A stretch of 64,000 nucleotides of DNA. Origin: Bacillus massiliigorillae. GTDB lineage: Bacteria; Bacillota; Bacilli; Bacillales; DSM-1321. The notes under the pieces are model-generated. The model saw only the letters and a list, made by a program, of their open reading frames with translations. It was not told where the DNA came from and searched no databases. Location of the stretch: contig NZ_HG428744.1 of NCBI RefSeq assembly GCF_000380245.2, positions 1 through 64,000 on the forward strand. Reading direction: 5' to 3'. Positions 17,983 through 26,873 of the stretch are shown here, in pieces (within the stretch, counting starts at the first letter, position 1; each line of letters begins with the position of its first letter). The position numbers were made by a program, and so were the translations under genes.

Positions 17983-18879
17983 TTAATTTTTCATTCGAGG
18001 ATCCAAAGCATCTCGTAAGCCGTCACCCATTAAATTAAATCCTAAAACAGTTAACATGATGGCTAGCCCAGGGAAAAACACTGTCCATGGGGCTTGCATT
18101 AGCAATGCCCGAGAATCAGCTAGCATCTTCCCCCACTCTGGATTTGGTGCTTCCGCTCCCAACCCGAGAAATCCTAGCGCCGCCGCTTCAATAATTGCTG
18201 TCGCAATCGCTAACGTTCCTTGCACAATGATAGGAGCCATACTATTTGGTAACACATGATGAAATAATATTCTAGTATTGCTCATTCCAATAGCTTTTGC
18301 TGCCATGATGTACTCTTCTTCTTTCACACTAAGCACTCTTGACCGTATTAATCTCCCAAAGTTAGGAATATTAATAACAGCTATTGCTATTAGTGCGTTT
18401 TGAAGAGACGGCCCAAGAGCTGCTACAATGGCTATCGCTAATAAAATACTAGGAAAAGCGAGCATAATATCAAAGATTCGTGAAATGATTCCATCAATCC
18501 ATTTACCAAAATAACCAGCCATAATTCCTAACAATGTGCCAACCACTACTGATCCAAGAACGGAGAAGAAGCCAACCCATAAAGAAATTCTTGCACCATA
18601 TATAATTCTAGAAAAAATGTCTCTACCGAAATCATCTGTACCAAACCAATGATCACTAGATGGTGATTGTAATCGATTCGCTATATTTTGTTCTTTAAAG
18701 CCATATGGAGCGATTATGGGAGCTAAAAGTGCCAATACAATAAAAGCGAGTACAATACATGTTCCAACTACAGCAATTTTGTTCTTCTTAAAGCTTCTCC
18801 AAGCCTCTAGCCCTGGAGAAATACTTTTGTCCGTTCCTTCAGGTATTGGAGGTTCCATACGCTTATCCGCTATTTCCAT
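17983..18879 (-). CDS. dppC: peptide ABC transporter permease, DppC/OppC type
   Basis: Second permease of a peptide importer, 298 residues. N-terminal cytoplasmic segment (1-30), then six membrane helices; the OppC_N opening SFKKNKIAVVG and the periplasmic NRLQSPSSDHWFGTDDFGRDIFSRIIYGARISL are family marks. The EAA loop that contacts the ATPases is EYIMAAKAIGMSNTRILFHH. It is the last gene of the operon dppD-dppF-substrate-binding protein-dppB-dppC, 20 bp after dppB. Confidence 0.93.
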   Translation of the reverse strand: MEIADKRMEPPIPEGTDKSISPGLEAWRSFKKNKIAVVGTCIVLAFIVLALLAPIIAPYGFKEQNIANRLQSPSSDHWFGTDDFGRDIFSRIIYGARISLWVGFFSVLGSVVVGTLLGIMAGYFGKWIDGIISRIFDIMLAFPSILLAIAIVAALGPSLQNALIAIAVINIPNFGRLIRSRVLSVKEEEYIMAAKAIGMSNTRILFHHVLPNSMAPIIVQGTLAIATAIIEAAALGFLGLGAEAPNPEWGKMLADSRALLMQAPWTVFFPGLAIMLTVLGFNLMGDGLRDALDPRMKN

Positions 18880-18899
18880 CGCACCTTCCCCCTTTCCTT

Positions 18900-19901
18900 T
18901 TAATATTTAATCCGTGGATCAATTGCTGCATACAATAAATCCACTATTAAATTTATAAATACGAAAAATAACGCAATCACCAATATTCCTGATTGAATAA
19001 CTGGATAATCTCGATAGCCAATTGCTTCGTATATATAGCGCCCAATCCCCGGCCAACTAAAAATCGTTTCCGTCAGAATAGCTCCTCCTAATAACAAACC
19101 TGTCTGTAAACCTATAATCGTTATAACCGGAATTACAGCGTTTTTAAAAGAATGTTTATAAATAACCCAAAACATTCTTACCCCTTTAGCACGCGCCGTT
19201 CTAATATAATCTGAACGCATTACTTCGAGCATTGTTGACCGCGTAATTCGGGCAATAATGGCAGTCGGAATGGTGGCTAAAGCAACACTTGGAAGAATTA
19301 AATGTTTAATAACTGTTACAAACTGATCCAGCCTGCCTTGTATTAAGGTATCGAGTAAGAGTAAATGTGTAATCGGTTCGACTGGATCTCGTACATTCAT
19401 ACGACCTGAGGTTGGTAACCATTCTAAATTAATGGAAAATGCCCATTGCTCCATCAATCCTAACCAAAATATTGGCATAGAAACACCAATCAAAGCGAGT
19501 AACATTGCGATATAATCAAACCAAGAATTTTGAAACCAAGCACTAATGATTCCCGCATTCACACCAACAAAAACAGCAATAAGCATAGCGGCAAGGGCTA
19601 ACTCAATGGTAGCAGCTAAATAAGGCCAAATTTCTTCACTAATTGCTGACTTTGTTCGAATAGAATTACCTAAATCACCAGATAGCAAATCCCCAGCATA
19701 ATTAAAATATTGAATATACCAAGGCTGATCTAAGCCTAATGACTTTGATAATTCTGCTATCGCTTCTTTCGACGCAGCTTGGCCTAAAATCACTTGTGCT
19801 GGATCACCAGGAATAGCACGAATTATGAAAAAAACAACTAATGAAAGCCCAAATAATACAGGAATGAGCAGAAGTAATCTTCGGACTGTAAACGCTAACA
19901 T
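18900..19901 (-). CDS. dppB: peptide ABC transporter permease, DppB/OppB type
   Basis: First permease, 333 residues with six membrane helices. The N-terminus FTVRRLLLLIPVLFGLSLVVF and FFIIRAIPGDPA are typical of OppB/DppB; the EAA loop SDYIRTARAKGVRMFWVIYKH is complete. It pairs with DppC to form the channel. It follows the substrate-binding protein gene after a strong intercistronic hairpin, which probably keeps its expression below that of the binding protein. Confidence 0.94.
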   Translation of the reverse strand: MLAFTVRRLLLLIPVLFGLSLVVFFIIRAIPGDPAQVILGQAASKEAIAELSKSLGLDQPWYIQYFNYAGDLLSGDLGNSIRTKSAISEEIWPYLAATIELALAAMLIAVFVGVNAGIISAWFQNSWFDYIAMLLALIGVSMPIFWLGLMEQWAFSINLEWLPTSGRMNVRDPVEPITHLLLLDTLIQGRLDQFVTVIKHLILPSVALATIPTAIIARITRSTMLEVMRSDYIRTARAKGVRMFWVIYKHSFKNAVIPVITIIGLQTGLLLGGAILTETIFSWPGIGRYIYEAIGYRDYPVIQSGILVIALFFVFINLIVDLLYAAIDPRIKY

Positions 19902-19926
19902 GATTACACCTCCTACATTGAATATA

Positions 19927-19964
19927 AGGAAAAGGAAGTCAGAGATGATTGACTTCCTTTTCCT
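19927..19964 (-). terminator. intercistronic hairpin between binding-protein and permease genes
   Basis: Perfect 15-bp stem (19927-19941 with 19950-19964), 8-nt loop, 6 bp after the stop of the substrate-binding gene. On the minus strand it is followed only by TATATT, so it should be a partial terminator or an mRNA 3'-end stabiliser rather than a full stop. Confidence 0.7.
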
Positions 19965-19969
19965 ATTTT

Positions 19970-21574
19970 TTATTTCGTCATTTCTACTTCTTTCAAGAAA
20001 TCTGACCCTGTTGGATGTGCGATAAAGTTCTTCACCTTCACGCTACCCGCTAGAACCGGATTAGAGTGAACAAGTGGAATCCAAGGAGCATCTTCTTTAA
20101 TAAGCACCTGTGCTTCTTTATACAATTTATCTCTTTCATCTTGATTGACCGTAGATTGCGCTTTAATCAAGATGTCGTGTACTTTTTGATTCTTATAATA
20201 TGAATAGTTATTACTTCCAATACTATCTTGATCTAATAAAACATATAAGAAATTATCCGCATCCCCATTGTCACCCGTCCAACCTAATAGGAATGTATCC
20301 GCTTCTCCTAAACGAAGCTTATCTAAATAAGTAGCCCACTCATAAGATACAATTTTTGCCTTAACGCCCACTTTTTCAAAGTCTGCTTGAATTGCTTCTG
20401 CTACTTTTTGACCATCTGGCATATATGGTCTAGTTACTGGCATTGCCCATAATTCAATTTCGAAACCATCTTTGTAGCCTGCTTTTGCAAGCAATTCTTT
20501 AGCTTTCTCTGGATTATACTCGTAATCTTTAACATCTGAATTATACCCAGAAATCACAGGTGGCATTGGGTTAATAGCGGGTTCCGCTGACCCTAAATAG
20601 AAAGCATCAATAATCGCTTGCTTATTTACTGCATAATTCAACGCTTGTCGTACTAATTTGTTTTTCATCGGTCCACGAGTACTTGTTAATCCTAAGTATG
20701 CTACGTTCATAGATGGACGTTGGAAAATTTGTAGCTTGTCGTTTTTCTCAATTGCTGGTAAATCACTATAATTAACTCCTTCTACAACATCTGCTTCTCC
20801 AGCATTCAACGCGTTAAGACGAGCAGAATTCTCAGGAATTACTGTGAAAATAACTTTATCTAATTTTGGAAGACCTTTTTGCCAGTAGTTTTCGTTTTTC
20901 ACAATCGTAATGGATTCTGTTCGTTTCCATTCTTTAAACTTAAAGGCACCTGTCCCAACAGGATTTTCAAGGAATTTATTACCATACTTTTCAATAGCCG
21001 CTGGACTTGCGATACCAAACGGACTCATCGCTAAGTTTTTATAAAAAGTGGCTATTGGACGAGATGTGGTCACTTCGACTGTCATTGAATCAACAGCTTT
21101 TACATCGGTCACTAAATTACCAAACTGTGAATTATAATAGTAGAACTTTTCTTTATCTCCTCCACTCCAACGCTTGAAATTAAATACTACTGCATCTGCG
21201 TTAAATTCTGTTCCATCATGGAATTTAACACCTTCTTGGAGTTTCATCGTGTATTTTAAGCCATCATCCGAAACACTCCATTCTTTTGCTAATCCTGGTT
21301 GTAAAGAAGTATCTTTATCGCCAAATTGAATCAGTGTTTCAAAGATATTCTTCGTTACTCGGAAAGACTCACCATCTGTAACAGTAGCTGGATCAAGTTC
21401 TACTGAATCACCACCACGAGCGAATACGAGTGTATCTCCACTCTCTACTTTTGCAGTTGTACCTTCTTTCTCTTTCTTATCAGTATCCTTGTCGTCCTTT
21501 GAATTACATCCCATTAATGCAGTTGAGATTATCATAATTAAAGCAAATAACAACATTACACTTCGTTTCTTCAT
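19970..21574 (-). CDS. peptide-binding lipoprotein of the ABC importer
   Basis: Extracellular solute-binding protein of family 5 (OppA/DppE/NikA group), 534 residues. A lipoprotein signal peptide (about 1-23) ends in the lipobox LMGC, so mature protein would be anchored through Cys23. Family motifs include FARGGDSVELDPATVTDGES at the N-terminus, LAKEWSVSDDGLKYTMKLQEGVKFHDG and VRQALNYAVNKQAI. Substrate could be di- or oligopeptides; the gene set resembles dipeptide systems but family 5 specificity is not readable from sequence. Start is ATG behind AAAGGGGGAG. Confidence 0.9.
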   Translation of the reverse strand: MKKRSVMLLFALIMIISTALMGCNSKDDKDTDKKEKEGTTAKVESGDTLVFARGGDSVELDPATVTDGESFRVTKNIFETLIQFGDKDTSLQPGLAKEWSVSDDGLKYTMKLQEGVKFHDGTEFNADAVVFNFKRWSGGDKEKFYYYNSQFGNLVTDVKAVDSMTVEVTTSRPIATFYKNLAMSPFGIASPAAIEKYGNKFLENPVGTGAFKFKEWKRTESITIVKNENYWQKGLPKLDKVIFTVIPENSARLNALNAGEADVVEGVNYSDLPAIEKNDKLQIFQRPSMNVAYLGLTSTRGPMKNKLVRQALNYAVNKQAIIDAFYLGSAEPAINPMPPVISGYNSDVKDYEYNPEKAKELLAKAGYKDGFEIELWAMPVTRPYMPDGQKVAEAIQADFEKVGVKAKIVSYEWATYLDKLRLGEADTFLLGWTGDNGDADNFLYVLLDQDSIGSNNYSYYKNQKVHDILIKAQSTVNQDERDKLYKEAQVLIKEDAPWIPLVHSNPVLAGSVKVKNFIAHPTGSDFLKEVEMTK

Positions 21575-21632
21575 ATAACTCCCCCTTTTTTCTCATTGCT
21601 AAAAAAGCTTTATCACTCATGCAACATGACCT

Positions 21633-22607
21633 TTAATCGTTATATAAATGACATGCTACAAAATGACCTTTCTTCATTTCCTTTAGTTGTGGTTTTACCG
21701 TTGTACAGATGTTCATACATTCTTTACAACGTGTATGAAATGCACAGCCTAAAGGAGGATTAGCAGGGCTAGGGATATCTCCGCCTAAGAGCTCTTTCTT
21801 CTCCCTTTTGATTGTTGGATCTGGTACTGGGACAGCTGCCAATAATGCGTGAGTATATGGATGGAGTGGTTCATCATATAAAGAATCACCATCTGCCAAT
21901 TCTACTAACCTACCAAGATACATTACGCCGACTCTGTCACTTATATGCCTCACAACTCCTAAATCATGAGCAATAAATATATATGTCAAACCAAATTCCT
22001 TCTGTAAATCTTCTAAAAGGTTTAATACTTGCGATTGAATGGATACATCTAAGGCCGAAACAGGTTCATCAGCAATAATGAGCTTTGGCTTTGTCATAAG
22101 CGCACGTGCAATACCTATTCTTTGTCTCTGTCCACCGCTGAATTGATGAGGATAACGCTTGGCATGGTAACTACTAAGACCAACTGTCTCTAACATTTCT
22201 GCGACAAGTTTTTTTCTTTCATTACGATCACCTATACCATGAACAATTAGTGGTTCTTCGAGGATTTTTTTAACTGTATGTCGAGGATTTAATGAAGCAT
22301 ATGGATCTTGAAATACCATTTGCATATCTCTTCGCAAATGACGCATTTCACTTTGGGAAAGTAACGTAACATCTTTATTATCGAAAATGACTCTACCATC
22401 TGTAGGTTCAATGAGACGCATGAGCATACGACCTGTCGTTGATTTACCACATCCTGATTCTCCGACAATTCCTAGTGTTTCACCCTTTCGTACGGAAAAA
22501 CTAATATCATCTACCGCCTTTACTTCTCCGGTTTGTCCACCAAACAACCCGCTTCTAATCGGAAAGTATTTCTTTAAATGCTCTACCTGTAATAATAAAT
22601 CAGTCAT
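21633..22607 (-). CDS. dppF: peptide ABC transporter ATPase, DppF/OppF type
   Basis: Second ATPase of the importer, 324 residues from the start at 22607. Walker A GESGCGKSTTGR, Q-loop MVFQDPYASLNPR, signature FSGGQRQRIGIARAL, Walker B LIIADEPVSALD and the C-terminal oligopeptide-type cysteine region CAFHTRCKECMNIC are present; that region binds an Fe-S cluster in some homologues. An upstream in-frame extension to 22727 lies wholly inside dppD and is not used: AAAGGAGG is placed 8 nt before 22607. It overlaps dppD by 8 nt. Confidence 0.94.
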   Translation of the reverse strand: MTDLLLQVEHLKKYFPIRSGLFGGQTGEVKAVDDISFSVRKGETLGIVGESGCGKSTTGRMLMRLIEPTDGRVIFDNKDVTLLSQSEMRHLRRDMQMVFQDPYASLNPRHTVKKILEEPLIVHGIGDRNERKKLVAEMLETVGLSSYHAKRYPHQFSGGQRQRIGIARALMTKPKLIIADEPVSALDVSIQSQVLNLLEDLQKEFGLTYIFIAHDLGVVRHISDRVGVMYLGRLVELADGDSLYDEPLHPYTHALLAAVPVPDPTIKREKKELLGGDIPSPANPPLGCAFHTRCKECMNICTTVKPQLKEMKKGHFVACHLYND

Positions 22608-23595
22608 TCTTGCTTCCTCCTTTATCATGCAAAAAGCAACGAACATAATGTCGTTCTTCTTCCGTTTTATAAAGCGGAGGATTTTCTTGCGTACACCGTT
22701 CATGGGCATGCTCACATCTTGCAGCAAATCGACAGCCTAGATGTATAGTACCTGGCTTTGGAACATTGCCTGGTATGGAGTAGAGCCTTTCTTTCTTCTC
22801 TTGAATATCAGGAACAGATTGCAGTAAGCCAACAGTATATGGATGTCTTGGATTTCGAAAAATCTGTTCAACAGATCCTTCTTCAATGATTTTGCCAGCA
22901 TACATGACAATAACTCTCTCACACAGTTCAGCTACAATACCTAAATCATGTGTAATCATAATAATAGAAGTTTTGAGCTTACGATTTAAGTCGCTCATTA
23001 AGGATAGAATTTGCGCTTGAATGGTTACATCTAATGCAGTAGTTGGTTCATCTGCAATTAATAATTGAGGATCACAGGATAATGCCATTGCAATCATCAC
23101 TCTTTGGCGCATACCACCAGAGAGCTGATGCGGATATTCACTCATCATTTCTTTCGCTCTAGGAAGACCAACTAACTGTAACATTTCAACACCACGAGCA
23201 AAGGCTGTTTTTTTTGATAATTTCTTATGTAATCGGATGGCTTCCGTTAATTGATTTCCTATTGTAAAAAGGGGATTTAAAGAGGTCATTGGCTCTTGGA
23301 AAATCATCGCCACATCATTTCCTCTTTTTTGTCGCATTTCTTTCTCTGATAGGTCTACAAGATTTACACCCTTGAGTCTAATTTCTCCACTAACAATTTT
23401 GCCAGGAGGTTGGGGAATAAGTCGCATGATGGAAAGTGACATAACACTTTTACCACATCCTGACTCACCAACAATACCAATTACTTCACCTTCTCCTACT
23501 GAAAAGCTAATTTCATCTACTGCTGGCACTTCACCATCGCTAGAGAAGAAAGAAGTCTTTAATTTTTTTACTTCTAGCACTGGGGTCTGACTCAA
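22600..23595 (-). CDS. dppD: peptide ABC transporter ATPase, DppD/OppD type
   Basis: First ATPase and first gene of the operon, 331 residues. Walker A GESGCGKSVMSLSI, Q-loop MIFQEPMTSLNPL, signature LSGGMRQRVMIAMAL, Walker B LLIADEPTTALD and the C-terminal CRFAARCEHAHERC segment are all visible. Translation starts at TTG, 7 nt after AGGGGAG. The 113 bp upstream, up to a terminator-like hairpin, must hold the promoter unless the operon is read through that hairpin. Confidence 0.94.
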   Translation of the reverse strand: MSQTPVLEVKKLKTSFFSSDGEVPAVDEISFSVGEGEVIGIVGESGCGKSVMSLSIMRLIPQPPGKIVSGEIRLKGVNLVDLSEKEMRQKRGNDVAMIFQEPMTSLNPLFTIGNQLTEAIRLHKKLSKKTAFARGVEMLQLVGLPRAKEMMSEYPHQLSGGMRQRVMIAMALSCDPQLLIADEPTTALDVTIQAQILSLMSDLNRKLKTSIIMITHDLGIVAELCERVIVMYAGKIIEEGSVEQIFRNPRHPYTVGLLQSVPDIQEKKERLYSIPGNVPKPGTIHLGCRFAARCEHAHERCTQENPPLYKTEEERHYVRCFLHDKGGSKND

Positions 23596-23708
23596 GCTTT
23601 TACTCCCCTTTCTATTTCATTCAGTATTCGAAAAGCTTTAAAAGTATAACTTTCTTTTTTCTCATTCTATTAAAAAACAATTCAAACATTCGCATTTTCT
23701 TATTAAAA

Positions 23709-23749
23709 TAAATAAAAAAAGGTAGTCATATTTTCATAACTACCTTTCA
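23709..23749 (-). terminator. terminator-like hairpin upstream of dpp operon
   Basis: On the minus strand a stem AAAGGTAGT..ACTACCTTT with a 9-12 nt loop is followed by a long T run. It comes about 110 nt before dppD and about 105 nt after the ygaD terminator, so it is either a second terminator, an attenuator for dpp, or the end of a short RNA starting near a TATAAT at 23825-23830. Confidence 0.75.
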
Positions 23750-23852
23750 AATATCTTCTTTAAAGCATTAAAGTATTACTAGTTGAAATTCGCTATAATT
23801 CTCACGCTTTTCTCTTAGTAGCTAAATTATACTAAATAAAATTATTTTAAAA

Positions 23853-23898
23853 TAAAAAAACGTATCAAAGACGATTCAAATCGCTTTTGACACGTTTT
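23853..23898 (-). terminator. terminator after ygaD
   Basis: Long imperfect stem (about 19 bp, arms around the CAAATCGCTTTT centre) followed on the minus strand by TTTTTTTATTTT; begins 10 nt after the ygaD stop. Confidence 0.85.
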
Positions 23899-23907
23899 CA
23901 AAATGTA

Positions 23908-25653
23908 TTAATGTAACTGCTGTACTTGAAACAGCTTGTAATAATTACTTTGCTTCTTCATTAAAGCTTCATGTGTCCCTTCTTCTACCACTTGTCCATG
24001 CTCAATCATAATAATTCTATCTGCATGGGTAATAGTCGTTAAGCGATGAGCTACGATGAAGGTAGTTCGATTCTTTGCTAGTTTTTCCAAAGATTCTTGA
24101 ATTAAATGCTCACTTTCTAAATCAAGCGCGGACGTTGCTTCATCAAGAATTAAAATTGGAGGATTCTTTAAGAAAACACGAGCAATAGCTACTCTTTGCT
24201 TCTGACCACCTGATAGTTTCACTCCTCGTTCGCCGACCTTCGTATTGTACCCATCAGGCAAATTCATAATAAAGTCATGAGCATTTGCAGCCTTGGCAGC
24301 TGCAATTACTTCTTCCTTGCTTGCTGTCGGTTTCCCTAATAAAATATTCTCCGCTACCGATTCACTAAATAATATATTGTCTTGCAGTACCATTCCGATA
24401 TTATCTCGTAATGAGCGCACTTTATAGTTCTGGATGTTCTCACCATCTAATAAAATAGCACCTTCCGTTACATCATAAAATCTCGGAATTAAGCTTACTA
24501 GTGAAGATTTACCTCCGCCGCTCATCCCCACCAGTGCGACAGTTTCCCCTTGTTTAATATTTAGCTGAATATTATTCAAAACCGCTTCACTTTCTTCTTC
24601 ATATGCAAAGCTTACATTATCAAATACAATGTTTCCTTTTACTTCTTTACACATAATTGCATCTTTACGGTCTTCAATATCATATTTCTCATCAATAAAT
24701 TCAAACATTCGATCCATTGATGCAATAGCTTGTGTTAATGTTGTCGATGAATTAACTAGTCGGCGTAGTGGTTCATATAATCTTTCAATATAAGCAATAA
24801 ATGCTACCATTGTTCCGACCGATAAACTTCCATGAATCACTTGATATGCGGAGAAACCTATTACAAGAAGAGGTGCTATATCTGTAATTGTGTTTACGAT
24901 TCCGAAAGATTTGGCATTCCATCTTGTTTGCTCTAACGCCTTATCTAAAAAATGCTTGTTTTGCTTACTAAAATTATCTTGTTCATATTCTTCAATGGCA
25001 AAGCTTTTTATAACAGGCATTCCTTGAACACGCTCATGTAAGTAGCTTTGTACCTCAGCTAATGCCTGTGAACGTTCTCTTGTTAATCCTCTTAATTTTC
25101 CGAAGAAATAACGCACTGAGAACGCATAGAGTGGAAATAATAAAAGCGATACAATAGTAAGCTTAACATCCATTGTAAACATGATAATTGCAGCTATGAA
25201 AATAGTCGCAACATCAAGCCATACATTCATTAATCCTGTTATGACGAAATTCTTTGTTTGCTCTACATCATTAATAACTCTAGAAATAATTTCTCCTGTT
25301 CTCGTATTGCTATAATACTTGAAGCTGAGCTTATTAATATGAGTAAACAACTGATTACGAATATCAAATAGAATTTTGCTGGCAGTCCATTGTGCAAAAT
25401 ACTGGCGATAATATTCAATTGGCGGTCTCAAAATGACAAATACAACAAGCATAATTCCCATAATAATCAATAATTTCTCTTGTTTAGCCGCTGCCGATAA
25501 TACTTTACTGCCAATAATATCATCTACCACATATTTTATTAGTAACGGTATTAGTAGCGGAATCGCAAATTTAATAACCCCAATTATTATCGTACCGATA
25601 ATAGGCCATTTATATGGCTTTACCCATTGTAAATAACGACGTACACTTCCCAT
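23908..25653 (-). CDS. ygaD: ABC exporter with fused membrane and ATPase domains (YgaD-like)
   Basis: Half-transporter of the MsbA/LmrA type, 581 residues, expected to work as a homodimer or with a partner. The six-helix membrane domain occupies about 1-310; the ATPase domain has Walker A GMSGGGKSSL, signature LSGGQKQRVAIARV, Walker B LILDEATSALD and H-loop VAHRLTT. Orthologous position to B. subtilis ygaD, next to ygaC. Substrate is unknown (lipid or drug export is common in this group). Confidence 0.9.
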   Translation of the reverse strand: MGSVRRYLQWVKPYKWPIIGTIIIGVIKFAIPLLIPLLIKYVVDDIIGSKVLSAAAKQEKLLIIMGIMLVVFVILRPPIEYYRQYFAQWTASKILFDIRNQLFTHINKLSFKYYSNTRTGEIISRVINDVEQTKNFVITGLMNVWLDVATIFIAAIIMFTMDVKLTIVSLLLFPLYAFSVRYFFGKLRGLTRERSQALAEVQSYLHERVQGMPVIKSFAIEEYEQDNFSKQNKHFLDKALEQTRWNAKSFGIVNTITDIAPLLVIGFSAYQVIHGSLSVGTMVAFIAYIERLYEPLRRLVNSSTTLTQAIASMDRMFEFIDEKYDIEDRKDAIMCKEVKGNIVFDNVSFAYEEESEAVLNNIQLNIKQGETVALVGMSGGGKSSLVSLIPRFYDVTEGAILLDGENIQNYKVRSLRDNIGMVLQDNILFSESVAENILLGKPTASKEEVIAAAKAANAHDFIMNLPDGYNTKVGERGVKLSGGQKQRVAIARVFLKNPPILILDEATSALDLESEHLIQESLEKLAKNRTTFIVAHRLTTITHADRIIMIEHGQVVEEGTHEALMKKQSNYYKLFQVQQLH

Positions 25654-25698
25654 ATATTACATCCCTTTTTATGATTATATTCCCTTCATCATAAACAC

Positions 25699-25725
25699 TA
25701 AAAAACCTGTTGTCACTCCAACAGG
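25699..25725 (-). terminator. terminator after ygaC
   Basis: CCTGTTG with CAACAGG (25706-25712, 25719-25725), 6-nt loop; on the minus strand the stem is followed by TTTTTTAG. It separates ygaC from ygaD. Confidence 0.85.
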
Positions 25726-25742
25726 CTTCAGGTCTTGTTACA

Positions 25743-26270
25743 TTAACGATAAGTTAAGTAACGTTCGTACCACATATCAATAAAATCTGCAGAAAACGGT
25801 CCCTTTTGTTGGCGAATCCAAAAAATTAGTTGATTTACATTCTTTTTTAGAATTGCATCAATTTCCTTTGGATATCCCATTTCCTTGCTGTGCTTCTCAT
25901 ACTCATCTTCATCTAGCAATTGAAACGTCATATCTGGATACACTTTAATATCCAAATCATAATCAATATATTTCAATGCTTCATCGTCATACACGAATGG
26001 TGAACTTACATTACAATAATAATAGACACCATCTTCTCTAAGCATACCAATTACATTGAACCATACTTGCGAATGAAAATAACAAATAGCTGGTTCACGT
26101 GTAATCCATGAACGTCCATCCGACTCCGTTACTCGCACTCTGTCGTTCGCTACGATTACTAGATTTTGTGTTGCTTTCAACACGGTTGTATCTTCCCATA
26201 TACGATGGATATGGCCGTCATGTTTGTAACTGTGAATCTGAATAGTATCTCCTTCCATGGGGATCTTCAT
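25743..26270 (-). CDS. ygaC: DUF402 nucleoside tri/diphosphatase-type protein (YgaC)
   Basis: 175 residues of the UPF0374/DUF402 family; a staphylococcal member has been shown to hydrolyse nucleoside tri- and diphosphates. The family region from about 55 to 160 includes the conserved FNVIGMLREDGVYYYCNVSSP, YIDYDLDIKVYPD and DEDEYEKH stretches with the acidic metal-binding residues. Position between ygaD and sspE matches B. subtilis ygaC. Function in this organism is inferred from the family only. Confidence 0.85.
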   Translation of the reverse strand: MKIPMEGDTIQIHSYKHDGHIHRIWEDTTVLKATQNLVIVANDRVRVTESDGRSWITREPAICYFHSQVWFNVIGMLREDGVYYYCNVSSPFVYDDEALKYIDYDLDIKVYPDMTFQLLDEDEYEKHSKEMGYPKEIDAILKKNVNQLIFWIRQQKGPFSADFIDMWYERYLTYR

Positions 26271-26427
26271 AGTATCATCCCTACTTTCTAATCAACATAT
26301 CGACCACAAGTTCCTCGAAATAACTATACATTTTCCCACGTATCTTACTTATTATTATAGCGATTAAGAAGATATTTTAAAACCAATGCGTATGAAAAAA
26401 GAAAAGTAGGTATGCTAACTAATAGAA

Positions 26428-26485
26428 AAAGGTGTGGATATTCCTCTTATCTCTATTAGAAATAAGAGGAAATCACACACCTTTA
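26428..26485 (-). terminator. terminator after sspE
   Basis: Two-part stem: outer AAAGGTGTG with CACACCTTT and inner CCTCTTAT with ATAAGAGG, followed on the minus strand by TTTTTC; starts about 20 nt after the sspE stop. Confidence 0.85.
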
Positions 26486-26505
26486 CACAATACAATAACT
26501 AATTG

Positions 26506-26796
26506 TTATTGTTGGCTATTTTGACCATGTCCTGAAGCTTGCGACTTCTTAGCTTCAGATTGTTGGTTTTGTTGTCTTACTTGCGCTACGTCTGTTTGGC
26601 TAGCGAACTCAGTTCCGTATGAACTTGAGCTTGAGTTTTTAGAAGCACTAGCAGAATGTTGGTTTTGTTGTTTTACTTTCGCCACATCTGTTTGACTAGC
26701 GAATTCAGTTCCATAAGAAGAACTTGAGCTTCCCGCATTTTGTTGTTTCACATGTTGAATGCTTGTACCTGATGATGTTTGATTTTTGTTTGCCAT
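26506..26796 (-). CDS. sspE: gamma-type small acid-soluble spore protein
   Basis: Spore amino-acid reserve protein, degraded at germination by the protease GPR. 96 residues, very rich in Gln, Ser and Asn, with no predicted fold. Two near-identical repeats (about residues 27-48 and 59-80) share SSSSYGTEFASQTDVA followed by a lysine/arginine and QQNQ; TEFASQTD is the GPR cleavage motif. The ribosome site GGAGGTGA is strong. It lies downstream of fabL in the same direction. Expression is expected in the forespore, but I could not confirm a sigma-G promoter by eye. Confidence 0.96.
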   Translation of the reverse strand: MANKNQTSSGTSIQHVKQQNAGSSSSSYGTEFASQTDVAKVKQQNQHSASASKNSSSSSYGTEFASQTDVAQVRQQNQQSEAKKSQASGHGQNSQQ

Positions 26797-26873
26797 TAAT
26801 AATCACCTCCACGCTCATTAATGTAACCAAGAGCTTAAGTGAATATCCTAAAAACAAAAATTGGTACTAACTT

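Noticed and set aside
22608..22727. N-terminal extension of dppF to 22727
   Set aside because: The extra 40 residues lie inside dppD, are not conserved in the family, and the good ribosome site points to 22607.
26797..26860. Sigma-G promoter for sspE
   Set aside because: TATTCAC and TACATTA are only weak likenesses to the -35 and -10; I could not defend them.
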